A DNA stretch of 64,000 bases from JAHEDH01 sp963753285 (GTDB taxonomy: Bacteria; Actinomycetota; Acidimicrobiia; Spongiisociales; ZC4RG35): NCBI GenBank assembly GCA_963753285.1, contig CAVWBT010000001.1:124001-188000 (forward strand). The letters run 5' to 3'. The stretch's first letter is position 1. Each line of letters begins with the position of its first letter. Made by a program: the position numbers and the translations under genes. The notes below the pieces were generated by a model that was not told the origin of the DNA, searched no databases, and saw nothing but the letters and a program-made list of their open reading frames with translations. Below, piece after piece: positions 17,491 to 25,693 of the stretch.

Positions 17491-18218
17491 GGCGCCGAGG
17501 CCGACTCGAGTTCGTCGGCGCCCGCTTCGTCGGAGGGCAAGCGGTCGGCAACAGGGGCATCCGCACCTGTCGAACGGACGACTTCGATCTGCCCCGAGTT
17601 CAGCGCCTCGGCCAGTTTGAGCGCTTGCACATCATCGACCGCGACGGTGATGGAGAATGCCTGAGAAGCGGAGAAGGCTCCACCGGTGCGCTCGTTGTTC
17701 GTCGTATCGATCACCTCGATACCCGTCACGACGTATCGGGCGACGTCATCGTCGACCCAGATCACATCGACCCGGTCACCGACGCTGATATCGCCTCCGA
17801 CGGCATGATCTCGCCCGACTGCAAGGGCGATCGCTCGTTGATCGATCGGGTTGACCGATTCGACGAGATCGCTCTTCACGAACATCTCTCCGGCCTGCAT
17901 CGGAGAGGAGAGGATGAACCCGGTGACGCCCTCGACTTCGTCGGCGGTGACGAGTGGAGCCAGCACATCGTCTGAGCCGTTGAGCTCGACGTAGTCCACG
18001 TGGGAAGCTTCTCGGATCGCCACGCCTGCGTTGATGTCGGTGGCTGCGACCGCGATCAGGACGACGTCGTCCCTCGCTCGGAGAATCGCGAGATTGGCGA
18101 TGAACGCGAGGATGCCTGCCACGATCATGAGGATCTGGGCGGCGGATGCTCGCGACCACCACGGCCGCTTCCCCACCGGGAGCGGTTCGACCACTCCCTC
18201 GACGTCTTGTGCGACCAT
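17487..18218 (-). CDS. cpaB: CpaB/RcpC-like Flp pilus assembly protein
   Basis: The 243-residue protein has one N-terminal transmembrane helix (about 26-45, AAQILMIVAGILAFIANLAI), followed by a SAF domain (VAATDINAGVAIREASHVDYVEL). The RcpC/CpaB core follows (GDRVDVIWVDDDVARYVVTGIEVIDT). CpaB proteins act in the periplasm or at the outer wall side of Tad pili. It is the first gene of the minus-strand cpaB-cpaE-cpaF unit. The divergent 123-bp gap to the next plus-strand gene is the likely promoter region. The acidic C-terminus is unremarkable. Confidence 0.85.
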   Translation of the reverse strand: MVAQDVEGVVEPLPVGKRPWWSRASAAQILMIVAGILAFIANLAILRARDDVVLIAVAATDINAGVAIREASHVDYVELNGSDDVLAPLVTADEVEGVTGFILSSPMQAGEMFVKSDLVESVNPIDQRAIALAVGRDHAVGGDISVGDRVDVIWVDDDVARYVVTGIEVIDTTNNERTGGAFSASQAFSITVAVDDVQALKLAEALNSGQIEVVRSTGADAPVADRLPSDEAGADELESASAP

Positions 18219-18341
18219 GCTCCCTCCCCAGCCTCAGGACTTCGGGTTGGAAGCCAGCGCTCCATCCCGTCCTGGGACACTCCGGTCGCCGGTCAGGGTA
18301 TCCGTACAATCGGTGGCTGTGAACCCCCAAAGTCGGGATGG

Positions 18342-18893
18342 ATGAGCATGGCCGACTGGCCGAACGACCCGCTGGAAGAGCTGGCCCGAGAGCTGCGTCA
18401 GACCGTGGGCGCCGAACTCCGCGCCGAGGCGGAGATCAGCGAACACGAGACCCACATCGGGCGGCTCCGCCGACTGGGCATGTCGGATGTCGGCCGTGCT
18501 GCGATGCACCGTGGCGATGTGGTCTCGCTGATCACCTCGACCCACACGATCACGGGAACCGTCGCATACGTCGGGAAGGACTACCTGGTCTGCCAGACGC
18601 CGACCGAGGTCGTCGACGCCCCCTTCGAGCGAATCGTGATCAGAGTGGAGCGACGCCCCCACGGTGGACACGACGCCAGGGGCGGATCGATCACGTTCAA
18701 GGCCAGGCTCTCGGAGTTCGAGCACTCGGGCGAGATGGTGACGATGACCACCGCCGATGCAGCTCTCGAGGTGCACGGGCGCATCGCGGTCGTGGCGACC
18801 GATCACTGCATCGTCGAGGAGCCCGATGGGCCACGGCTCCACATCCCGATCAGCCAGATCACGCTGGTGATCCGGCAACGTTCGGATGTATGA
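18342..18893 (+). CDS. Conserved-looking protein of unknown function
   Basis: The protein is about 183 residues from ATG 18342 (ATG 18348 also possible). An N-terminal acidic helix (about 1-45) is followed by two similar beta-rich halves. The first contains GDVVSLITSTHTITGTVAYV. The second contains GEMVTMTTADAALEVHGRIAVV. Each half looks like a small barrel of Sm/SH3 type with a central Gly, suggesting an internal duplication. No catalytic motif or membrane segment is visible. It is divergent from cpaB and convergent with the HTH gene. Confidence 0.6.
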   Translation: MSMADWPNDPLEELARELRQTVGAELRAEAEISEHETHIGRLRRLGMSDVGRAAMHRGDVVSLITSTHTITGTVAYVGKDYLVCQTPTEVVDAPFERIVIRVERRPHGGHDARGGSITFKARLSEFEHSGEMVTMTTADAALEVHGRIAVVATDHCIVEEPDGPRLHIPISQITLVIRQRSDV

Positions 18894-18914
18894 GCGAGCG
18901 GCCGGCATGGTAGA

Positions 18915-19145
18915 TCAGGTCTGTTCGGCGTCGACGTCCTCTTCACTTTCTGCAGTGACCGGATGCGCTTTGAGGAACTCGTAGATCTCGTCCCGGAAGA
19001 ATTTGAACGTCCTGCCGCCGGGCAACTTGTAGGCAGGCAGCCGCTCCTCTCGGGCGTAGCGGCGAACCATCTGGACGTTCATGCCCAGCAGTTCGGCCAC
19101 CTGTGCCGCGTCGAGGATGGGGGGATAGTCGTCGGTTTCGGCCAT
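18915..19145 (-). CDS. Small BldC/excisionase-type HTH DNA-binding protein
   Basis: The protein is 76 residues from ATG 19145, with GAGAGGTGAT upstream. It contains a MerR-like winged helix of the HTH_17 type: LDAAQVAELLGMNVQMVRRY followed by a wing (LPAYKLPGGRTFKFFRDEI). Such single-domain proteins include BldC of actinomycetes and phage excisionases. No integrase is adjacent, so a regulatory role is more likely. The acidic tail ends DVDAEQT. Confidence 0.75.
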   Translation of the reverse strand: MAETDDYPPILDAAQVAELLGMNVQMVRRYAREERLPAYKLPGGRTFKFFRDEIYEFLKAHPVTAESEEDVDAEQT

Positions 19146-19309
19146 TCGGGCATCACCTCTCGGTCGTTCGACCTGTCGTTCTCCTCGCAGCCGAGGAATA
19201 GGAATCGATCCGTGATCGATCGATGCGTTGTTCGACAGTAGCTTACGTTCCATTCGGAGCCATCGGAAGTGTTTCGGCTCCACACCGCAATCGTCCTAGG
19301 CTCTGAGCC

Positions 19310-19795
19310 ATGCAGGACGAACCCGCCAACGAGGAATCCACCCGGGCGATGACACCCCAGGTGATCGAACCGGAATCGGATGTCTCGGGTGAGGCGATCA
19401 CCGAACCGACCAAGTTGATCCGTATCGCCTCGATGACTCGGGCGATGCTCGAGGAGGTCCGCCAGGCTCCGCTCGACGAGGACGGTCGCAAGCGGTTGAG
19501 CGAGATCCACCAGCAGTCGCTCGTGGAGCTGAGGGAGGTCCTCTCCCCCGAACTGGCGGAGGAGTTCGATGAGATCTTCCCTCCCTTCGACGAGGAGAGC
19601 ACCCCGTCGGAGTCCCTGATCCGCGTCGCCCAAGCTCAGCTGATCGGCTGGCTCGAAGGGCTCTTCCACGGCATCCAGGCGACGTTGTTCAGCCAACAGA
19701 TGGCAGCGCGCGCCCAGCTCGCCGAGATGCAACAACAGCAACCGAGGATCGCCCCGGGGCGGGAGACCGACCCGGCAACCGGCCTCTACCTCTGA
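19310..19795 (+). CDS. bpa: Bacterial proteasome activator Bpa (DUF2587)
   Basis: The 161-residue protein matches Bpa along its length: EPTKLIRIASMTRAMLEEVR, APLDE.GRKRLSEIH, and the highly conserved AQAQLIGWLEGLFHGIQATL. It ends in GLYL, the C-terminal hydrophobic-Tyr-X tail (usually GQYL) that docks into the 20S proteasome pockets and opens the gate independently of ATP. Known Bpa forms a dodecameric ring of four-helix bundles. It marks the organism as a proteasome-bearing actinobacterium. The gene is monocistronic, with a divergent 160-bp promoter region shared with the HTH gene. Confidence 0.92.
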   Translation: MQDEPANEESTRAMTPQVIEPESDVSGEAITEPTKLIRIASMTRAMLEEVRQAPLDEDGRKRLSEIHQQSLVELREVLSPELAEEFDEIFPPFDEESTPSESLIRVAQAQLIGWLEGLFHGIQATLFSQQMAARAQLAEMQQQQPRIAPGRETDPATGLYL

Positions 19796-19799
19796 ACGC

Positions 19800-20024
19800 T
19801 CACCGCTCCGCCCACGGGCAGTGCCGGCAACCTGTGTCACAGCACGATCCGCGTTCCCACAGCCCTTCGGCGGTCATGACCCACAGCCCGGTCACCGGAT
19901 CGGCATAGAGCACCTCACCGGAGGCCATCGCACGTCGATGGTGCAGGAGGATCAGGTCATAGTGGGGGTGGCTGGGGTCCAGCCGGCTCGGGGCGGGTGT
20001 GACCAGTGACTCGGGCAGACGCAC
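19800..20024 (-). CDS. DUF5522 small protein with Cys cluster
   Basis: A 74-residue protein. The pattern HYDLILLHHRRAM, GEVLYADPVTGLWVMTA and the ending GSCCDTGCRHCPW identifies the DUF5522 family, whose four clustered Cys suggest metal binding. Function is unknown. Its stop lies 5 bases from the convergent bpa stop. The start ATG 20024 leaves 52 bases to the divergent membrane-protein gene. Confidence 0.8.
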   Translation of the reverse strand: MRLPESLVTPAPSRLDPSHPHYDLILLHHRRAMASGEVLYADPVTGLWVMTAEGLWERGSCCDTGCRHCPWAER

Positions 20025-20076
20025 GACCCGATTCTCGCAGTTCTGATTCCGACCGACACGTCATACGCTCTACGAC

Positions 20077-20880
20077 ATGCAGCGTTTCACCGGCCTGCAG
20101 CGGATCTTCAATCCGCTGCGATATCGGACCCATCGGACGATCGCAGTCATCGGCGTCGCATCCGGAGCGCTGGCACTCGCCCTCGGCAACGAACTGACCG
20201 AAGCCGTCTGGGCGGGGATCGCCGCCGGGATCGGGTGGGTCTTCGCCCGGGAGCTGCATCCCGACAACGAGTTCGCCGGTCTGGCGGCGGGCGTGATCGC
20301 CGGAGTCTTCCAGGCGCTGGTCGGCGGTGTCGGTCTCGGGGTCTGCTATCTCCTGATCGTCTTCCTGCGGATCATCATCAGAACCACGGGCGCAGCCCCG
20401 ACCACGTTCGATCTGGTGCTCAACCTGGTCGTCGTGCTGTTCGTGTCGGACACGCTGCCCGGCTTCCTGGCGAGCATGGGAGTCGCGCTGGCGCTCTTCT
20501 TGTCGCCCGCCCTCCCGAATCCGTCACCGGGCCAGCACCGGCTCTGGGCGTTCGCGTTCGCCGCCGTCGCGCTCACGGGTTTGGCCTTCAGTCCCGCGCC
20601 CGAGGCTCCGGATCCATCGGGTGCCACCTGGCTCCTCTTCTCGGTCGCGATGCTCGCGTCGATCGGGCTCTTCCCGGCGACCCGCCCCACGTCCGTCGGG
20701 GACTTCGACAACGAGCCGCTCGATGGAGGACGGCTGCGGCTCGGGCGGATCGAACTCGTCGCGCTGTTGACCGTCGTGACCATCTCGACGCTCGGCTCGG
20801 GTGTCGCTCCGCTGGCGCCTGCATTCGCCGCCGTGCTCGCCACCGGGGCGTTCAGGATCAGAGAGCTCGTCTCATCCTGA
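20077..20880 (+). CDS. Polytopic membrane protein of unknown function
   Basis: The 267-residue protein has about seven to eight hydrophobic stretches: near 22-38, 43-58, 66-102 (two helices, GVIAGVFQALVGGVGLGVCYLLIVFLRI), 113-144, 157-172, 184-200 and 230-255. The soluble loop (about 203-222) is acidic. No transporter motif is recognised. The last 23 bases overlap the convergent OsmC-GNAT gene. Confidence 0.6.
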   Translation: MQRFTGLQRIFNPLRYRTHRTIAVIGVASGALALALGNELTEAVWAGIAAGIGWVFARELHPDNEFAGLAAGVIAGVFQALVGGVGLGVCYLLIVFLRIIIRTTGAAPTTFDLVLNLVVVLFVSDTLPGFLASMGVALALFLSPALPNPSPGQHRLWAFAFAAVALTGLAFSPAPEAPDPSGATWLLFSVAMLASIGLFPATRPTSVGDFDNEPLDGGRLRLGRIELVALLTVVTISTLGSGVAPLAPAFAAVLATGAFRIRELVSS

Positions 20881-21676
20881 CGTGCGGCCCGATCCCGTCG
20901 ACGTCGTACTCCGCTGAGGTCACCTCGAAGCCGAGCTTGGTGTAGAACCCGGCGGCGGAGGTCCGGGCCGACGCCCACACCGAGGTTCCGCCGTCCTCTC
21001 TGACGTGATCGCAGACGGCGTCGATCAGCATGCGTCCCAGCCCACTCCCCCGGATGGCCTCCGATGTCGCCATCGCCCTCAGGCGGTGCCGGCTGTCGTC
21101 CTCGGGGGAGCCCTCGAGAAAGACTCCGGCCGTGCCTTCGATCTCACCGTCGCAGATGACGCCGAACCAGGTGGCGTCGACATCGCCGTGCATGGCCACG
21201 GCGGATCGGGGCATCCCGGCCCTGAGGAAACGGTGGCGAATGTCGACGGTGGAGGGCTCATCCACGCGCGCCACCACGAAGAGCTTCTCGGTGATCGACG
21301 TGGCTCGCTCGAGCATGACCGAGACCGAACAGGTTCGTCTGGTCAACTCAACTGCCCGCTCCAGGCGATCGACGGGCGCCTCGGAACGGACGTGGTAGCG
21401 CAGATCGATGGTCGTCCAGACGCGCGGGGTCGAGGTGGCCCGCGTTGCGTCGACCGCCACCTCGAAGTCGGAGACCGGCAGGCGCATCTTGCCGACGATC
21501 GATTCCCAGGTCGCCGCGGTACAGGTGGCGAGCGAGGCGAGCAGCAGTTCCATCGGTGCGGGCCCGGGATCGGCGGCCGACTGCGATCCGGCGGTGACGA
21601 CCAGGGCGTGCTTCGAGCTGGTCGTGACCTCGTAGGACGACGATCCGAGCTGTCGAGCCGTGATGATGCGCTCCAT
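20858..21676 (-). CDS. OsmC-like domain fused to a GNAT acetyltransferase
   Basis: The protein is 272 residues from ATG 21676. Residues 1-125 form an OsmC/Ohr-type domain: a PMELLLASLATCTAATWESI helix with the conserved Cys, and RRTCSVSVMLERAT supplying the second Cys. These two Cys are the redox pair in organic-hydroperoxide reductases. Residues about 125-272 are a GNAT fold, with motif A as AMATSEAIRGSGLGRMLIDAV and motif B as AAGFYTKLGFEV. The frame is continuous with no internal start signal, so this reads as a true fusion. It could couple peroxide detoxification to acetylation, but the acceptor is unknown. Confidence 0.75.
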   Translation of the reverse strand: MERIITARQLGSSSYEVTTSSKHALVVTAGSQSAADPGPAPMELLLASLATCTAATWESIVGKMRLPVSDFEVAVDATRATSTPRVWTTIDLRYHVRSEAPVDRLERAVELTRRTCSVSVMLERATSITEKLFVVARVDEPSTVDIRHRFLRAGMPRSAVAMHGDVDATWFGVICDGEIEGTAGVFLEGSPEDDSRHRLRAMATSEAIRGSGLGRMLIDAVCDHVREDGGTSVWASARTSAAGFYTKLGFEVTSAEYDVDGIGPHVRMRRAL

Positions 21677-21826
21677 CGACGCCACGCTAGATGCAGCCCG
21701 CCCCGACCGCACCGGACCCTGTCGGGCCTTCCGTACCTTCACAAGAGTCGAGACGTCGGGTACGGTCAAAGAGCGGGCGAGCCACTCGACGGTTTCGTTG
21801 AACGGCTCGCTACGGAAAGGGGAGCG

Positions 21827-22117
21827 ATGGACGCGCAGTCGAGACACGTCGAACACCACGTCGTCGGGCCGGTCCACGTGATCGAGCTCCACGAGGACGG
21901 TGCCGAGGACATCGCATCGGCGCTGACGAACGAACGGGACCACTGTGGCGCAGCACGCGTCATCATCGACATCACCGGGTTCGAGGGGGCACTCGACATC
22001 GTGCTCGAAGGCGCCGAGAGGAGCGGCTGGGATCACGACATCATGATTCGCACCGCCGATCAGCGACATCTCACGCTCGACGAGTTGAGAGGCGATACGA
22101 GCGCCTCCTCATCCTGA
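21827..22117 (+). CDS. Short protein of unknown function
   Basis: A 96-residue protein from ATG 21827 with GAAAGGGGAGC upstream. The sequence alternates strands and helices (VVGPVHVIELHEDGAEDIAS, RVIIDITGFEGALDIVLEGA), like a small alpha/beta domain. No family recognised. It is divergent from OsmC-GNAT and faces the acidic coiled protein at 22143. Confidence 0.5.
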   Translation: MDAQSRHVEHHVVGPVHVIELHEDGAEDIASALTNERDHCGAARVIIDITGFEGALDIVLEGAERSGWDHDIMIRTADQRHLTLDELRGDTSASSS

Positions 22118-22142
22118 GGGATCGGCGCGGAGGAACTCCGGA

Positions 22143-22475
22143 TCAGTCCTCGTCGACACGCCCCTCATCGGGGCTCATCTGTGGCGCGTGGTGCGGATGT
22201 TCCGCCTGAGCCTCCTCGGAAGGAGTTGCCGGCTCGGCCTGGGCTTCCCACTTCTCCTTCGCCGCAGCGACACCTTGGTCGATCGCCTCGCCCAGCTGTT
22301 GCGCCGCCTTCTTCGCTGACTCGAGCGCATTCAGGCGGGCACCCCGGCTCGCCTCCCACGCCTCACGGAGGGCGTTGCCGACGCCTTCCAGCGCAGCCTC
22401 GGCTTCATTGGCCCAGTCGCTCCGCTGCTGGGTGGGCTCCTCGTTCGCTTCGGGCGCCTTGCCCTCGTCGGTCAT
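22143..22475 (-). CDS. Acidic helical protein, low complexity
   Basis: The protein is 110 residues from ATG 22475 with GAGAGGAGGTC upstream. A single long amphipathic region (about 20-80) is rich in Ala, Glu and Lys (NALESAKKAAQQLGEAIDQG) and likely forms a coiled coil. Both ends are disordered and acidic. It resembles CsbD or antitermination-like helical stress proteins in composition only. No function assigned. Confidence 0.55.
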   Translation of the reverse strand: MTDEGKAPEANEEPTQQRSDWANEAEAALEGVGNALREAWEASRGARLNALESAKKAAQQLGEAIDQGVAAAKEKWEAQAEPATPSEEAQAEHPHHAPQMSPDEGRVDED

Positions 22476-22546
22476 CGCGACCTCCTCTCGTCGACCACAT
22501 TCTGAGCCACCGGGCCGACCAACCCAAGAGGCAAACGTCACCGCGG

Positions 22547-22738
22547 TCAGTCGCGATCCGAGCCTTCGGCCTCACCGCCACGACGGCGTGGACGCCGCCC
22601 TGCTCTTCGGGCGGCGTCCACGAGGACCGCCTCGATCTGTGCGTTGACCGATCGGAACTCGTCTGCCGCCCACGCCTCGTACACGGCATAGAGCTCGGGT
22701 GGGATCCTCAGGAGGAACTGCTTGCGATCTCGCGCCAC
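22547..22738 (-). CDS. Ribbon-helix-helix (Arc-like) protein after the SPFH gene
   Basis: The protein is 63 residues if it starts at GTG 22738; a TTG at 22768 inside the SPFH gene would add ten. The core KQFLLRIPPELYAVYEAWA followed by SVNAQIEAVLVDAARRAGR is a typical RHH/HicB-like DNA-binding fold. The C-terminus is Arg-rich then acidic. Placement 10 bases after the SPFH stop suggests one transcript. It may act as a transcriptional regulator rather than an antitoxin, since no toxin is adjacent. Confidence 0.65.
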   Translation of the reverse strand: MARDRKQFLLRIPPELYAVYEAWAADEFRSVNAQIEAVLVDAARRAGRRPRRRGGEAEGSDRD

Positions 22739-22748
22739 GGAACGAAGC

Positions 22749-23639
22749 TCAGCGACTGAGCGTGCCAACGTTGACGACCGGAGCCGTCGGGTTGTCGCTG
22801 GCGATGACGGTCATCAGGTTCGAGGCGAACGTCGCCTTCCGATCGTTGTCGAGCGGTATCGAATCGTGCCCGTCACCTCCGCGCTCCAGCGCTGCGATCG
22901 CCTCCTGAACCATGAGGACTGCGCCCTCGACGATCTTCATGCGAGCTGCGACGATGGCCGACGCCTGCTGGCGCCGCAACATCGCCTCGGCGATCTCCGG
23001 TGCGTAGGCGAGGTCGGTGATTCTCGACTCGATGATCTCGACCCCTGCCTCCGAGGCCCGCTCCTGGAGCTCGATCATCAGAGCATCGTTGACGTCGCTC
23101 GTATCGCCGATCAGCGTCGTGACGTCGTCGTCCTCGAAGTTGTCGTAGGGATAGGACCTGGCCAGCTGCCGCACCGCCGATTCGGATTGGGTCTCGACGT
23201 AGCTCGTGAAGTCGTCGACGCCGAACACCGCTCGGGCGGTGTCGGTGACACGCCAGACGACGACCGCAGCGATCTCGATCGGGTTTCCGTTCGAATCGTT
23301 GACCTTCGATGTCGCCGTCGTGAAGTTGCGGACACGTTCTGAGATCTTCTGCTTTCGATACAGCGGGTTGGCGAGCCGGAGACCGGGTCTCCGATCCGTC
23401 CCCCGGTAGTCGCCGAACAGGGTCACGACTGCCGCCTGGTTGGGCTGCACCATGTAGAACCCGACTGCGATGATGACGATCGGGACGGCGATGACCGCTG
23501 AGGCGATCACCATCCAGATCTCCTGATTCACGAGCCCCACGATCAGCAGCGCAAGCGCTCCGAGCGCAGCGACGACCTCGGCGATCAGCCAGGGGACGCC
23601 GGACCTGGTGCTGGCCTGGGATTCCGACAACACGTTCAC
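22749..23639 (-). CDS. SPFH/stomatin-like membrane protein
   Basis: The 296-residue protein has two N-terminal membrane helices (about 17-37 and 42-66) and an SPFH band-7 domain from about 65 (MVQPNQAAVVTLFGDYRGTD, IEIAAVVVWRVTDTARAVF). A helical tail follows (IAEAMLRRQQASAIVAARMKI), typical of the flotillin/prohibitin-like oligomerisation part. Such proteins scaffold membrane microdomains. The last residues (APVVNVGTLSR) are typical of the actinobacterial subgroup that is followed by an Arc-like gene, as here. Confidence 0.85.
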   Translation of the reverse strand: MNVLSESQASTRSGVPWLIAEVVAALGALALLIVGLVNQEIWMVIASAVIAVPIVIIAVGFYMVQPNQAAVVTLFGDYRGTDRRPGLRLANPLYRKQKISERVRNFTTATSKVNDSNGNPIEIAAVVVWRVTDTARAVFGVDDFTSYVETQSESAVRQLARSYPYDNFEDDDVTTLIGDTSDVNDALMIELQERASEAGVEIIESRITDLAYAPEIAEAMLRRQQASAIVAARMKIVEGAVLMVQEAIAALERGGDGHDSIPLDNDRKATFASNLMTVIASDNPTAPVVNVGTLSR

Positions 23640-23784
23640 TGGGGCCTCCTTGTGCCTTCGACTCCCGCCGATATCATCATGCTATCACATTGATTCCACG
23701 CTTGGGAGAGCGCGATCGAGACGTGACGTGTGGCACTTGCCCCCGGTGACTCCAATTCGGATCATCGGAACGAAAGGAGGATGT

Positions 23785-24426
23785 GTGACCACCGCACTCC
23801 AACGGAACACTCTGCTGCTCGACGAGTATCTGCCGGACTTCGACCAGACCCGCATCGAACACCTGGTGATCGACGCTCCCACGGACGTCGTCTACGAAAC
23901 GATGCGCACGGTCGACTTCCTGATGGTGCACTCGCCCATCACCGACCTGGCGATGTTCGTTCGCGGGCTGCCGGAGAAGATCGGTCGGTTCCGGCGTCAC
24001 AACGAGCCGCCACCGCCGCCGCTCCCATCGATGAAGCTGTCTGGTTTGTTCGACCGCGAAGGATTCGAGCGCCAAGAGACATTGGATGGCTGGGTCGGGC
24101 TCGCCGAGGAGCGCGGTCGCGAGATCGCGTTCGGGGCCGTCGGGAAACCGTGGCTGGCCGAGATCGAATGGAAGACGGTGCCGTCCGAGGACTTCGCCGG
24201 GTTCGACGAGGCGGGATGGGCGAAGATCGCCGCCTCACTGTCGGTGCGCGAGTACGGCGCCAAGCGATCGATCCTCACGTACGAGGCGCGGACGGGGATG
24301 ACCGACGACGAGAGTCGCGACCGGTTCAACCGCTACTGGACGGTCGTCTCGCCATTCGTCGGAACGATCATGCGGGCGTTGTTGCGAACGGTCGCCGACA
24401 GCGTGGCAGAGTCTCCCGAAACCTGA
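23785..24426 (+). CDS. SRPBCC-like protein, tandem paralogue 1
   Basis: A 213-residue protein starting at GTG 23785 with AAAGGAGG upstream. It contains TRIEHLVIDAPTDVVYETM, a START/SRPBCC-type first strand, then HSPITDLAMFVRGLP and FGAVGKPWLAEIEWKTV. It ends in a hydrophobic helix (YWTVVSPFVGTIMRALL). The next gene is a paralogue with the same block order. Members of the fold bind hydrophobic ligands; the ligand here is unknown. A Pro-rich loop (PPPPPLPS) is specific to this copy. Confidence 0.65.
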   Translation: MTTALQRNTLLLDEYLPDFDQTRIEHLVIDAPTDVVYETMRTVDFLMVHSPITDLAMFVRGLPEKIGRFRRHNEPPPPPLPSMKLSGLFDREGFERQETLDGWVGLAEERGREIAFGAVGKPWLAEIEWKTVPSEDFAGFDEAGWAKIAASLSVREYGAKRSILTYEARTGMTDDESRDRFNRYWTVVSPFVGTIMRALLRTVADSVAESPET

Positions 24427-24648
24427 ACCGCGCGCCGACAGCCGAACGCCACTCGGGGCCGGCGAGCCCATCGGCGCGAAACCGAGGCGTGATGCCGGCC
24501 TCGGTCCCACCATGCCCGAGACGGCTGACGTCGTGTCGATCTGATGGCGTTCGAGGCAGGAAATATGACCACCGGACGGCCGGTCAGGACATGCGGCCCT
24601 ACCGCTCCGGGCAGCCCCGGTGCAGGGTGAGGCACGAAGGAGCCCCCC

Positions 24649-25305
24649 TTGACCACCTCCACCGGCCCGGACACTCGTTTCATCGATTCGTTCATGCCTG
24701 CCTACGACTTCGTACGGATCGAGCAACGGGTCATCGAGGCGCCCGCCGCCGACGTCTACAAGGTGATCCGCGACCTCGATTGCCTCATGATCCACTCGCC
24801 GATCACGGACTTGGCCGTGTTCGTCCGGCATCTGCCCAGCCGGCTGGTGCCGGCGGAGCCGGGACAGGTCTCGAAGACACCACCGATGCCGCGATTCAGG
24901 CTGTCCGCGCTCTTCGAGGAGCGGAGTCCCGAGCAGGAACGCTCCATCGGCGCGTGGGTCGGCATCGCCGAGCAACCGGGTCGTTCGTTGGTGTTCGGCG
25001 CCGTAGGAAAACCCTGGAAGGCTCGAGTCGAATGGAGGTCGGTCCAGCCGGGAGAGGTGGCGACGTTCAGTGAACCTGGCTGGGCGAAGATCATCGCATC
25101 GCTCTCCGTGCAGGCGCTCGACGATCGACGTTCGCTGCTGATCTACGAGGCCCGAAGCACCGCAACGGACAGAGACAGTCGCGAGCGATTTCATCGGTAT
25201 TGGTTGGCGATCTCGCCATTCGTCGCAGCGATCATGCGGGCGATGCTGCGCGCCGTCGAAGAACAGATGACCGAGGAGTCAGCGACCGATTCGCCGACGG
25301 ACTGA
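24649..25305 (+). CDS. SRPBCC-like protein, tandem paralogue 2
   Basis: A 218-residue paralogue of the preceding gene that starts with TTG 24649 behind GAAGGAG. Shared blocks are VRIEQRVIEAPAADVYKVI, HSPITDLAVFVRHLP, FGAVGKPWKARVEWRSV, AKIIASLSV and the terminal YWLAISPFVAAIMRAML. The 220-bp gap between the two holds no gene. The pair arose by duplication, and the use of GTG and TTG starts in both may keep expression low. Confidence 0.65.
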   Translation: MTTSTGPDTRFIDSFMPAYDFVRIEQRVIEAPAADVYKVIRDLDCLMIHSPITDLAVFVRHLPSRLVPAEPGQVSKTPPMPRFRLSALFEERSPEQERSIGAWVGIAEQPGRSLVFGAVGKPWKARVEWRSVQPGEVATFSEPGWAKIIASLSVQALDDRRSLLIYEARSTATDRDSRERFHRYWLAISPFVAAIMRAMLRAVEEQMTEESATDSPTD

Positions 25306-25343
25306 AGCACCTGCTCGTCGCCGCCGAGCGGCGTGGCTGAGGA

Positions 25344-25673
25344 TCAACCGCCCCCCAACGATGGCGACTCCGACACCGGCCGCGCCATGGCGTCGAGCAA
25401 CTCCCCAACGGTGTGGCCTGCCTCGACTCGATGACGCATCGAGCCATCTCGGACGATGCTGTAGTGATTGCGACGACCTTCTCGCCGCTTCGTGATGAAG
25501 CCGGCGACCTCGAGATCGTTGACGATCCCTTGCACTGCTCGCTCGGTGATGCCGACCGCATCGGCGAGATCTCGCAAACGCAGGTCAGGATCGCGAGCCA
25601 GACAGATCAGGACGTGACTGTGATTGGTGAGGAAGGTCCAGCCTTCCTCGGTCGTGTTCTGTGGTGCTGTCAC
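25344..25673 (-). CDS. MarR/winged-helix transcriptional regulator
   Basis: The protein is 109 residues from GTG 25673. The winged helix reads LARDPDLRLRDLADAVGITE, RAVQGIVNDLEVAGFITKRR, with a wing EGRRNHYSIV. It begins 20 bases after the icd stop and may be co-transcribed. Its position suggests regulation of central carbon metabolism, but nothing in the sequence proves this. The upstream extension of the frame lacks a ribosome site. Confidence 0.7.
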   Translation of the reverse strand: MTAPQNTTEEGWTFLTNHSHVLICLARDPDLRLRDLADAVGITERAVQGIVNDLEVAGFITKRREGRRNHYSIVRDGSMRHRVEAGHTVGELLDAMARPVSESPSLGGG

Positions 25674-25693
25674 ACGTTCACCCGTTCGGCCGC

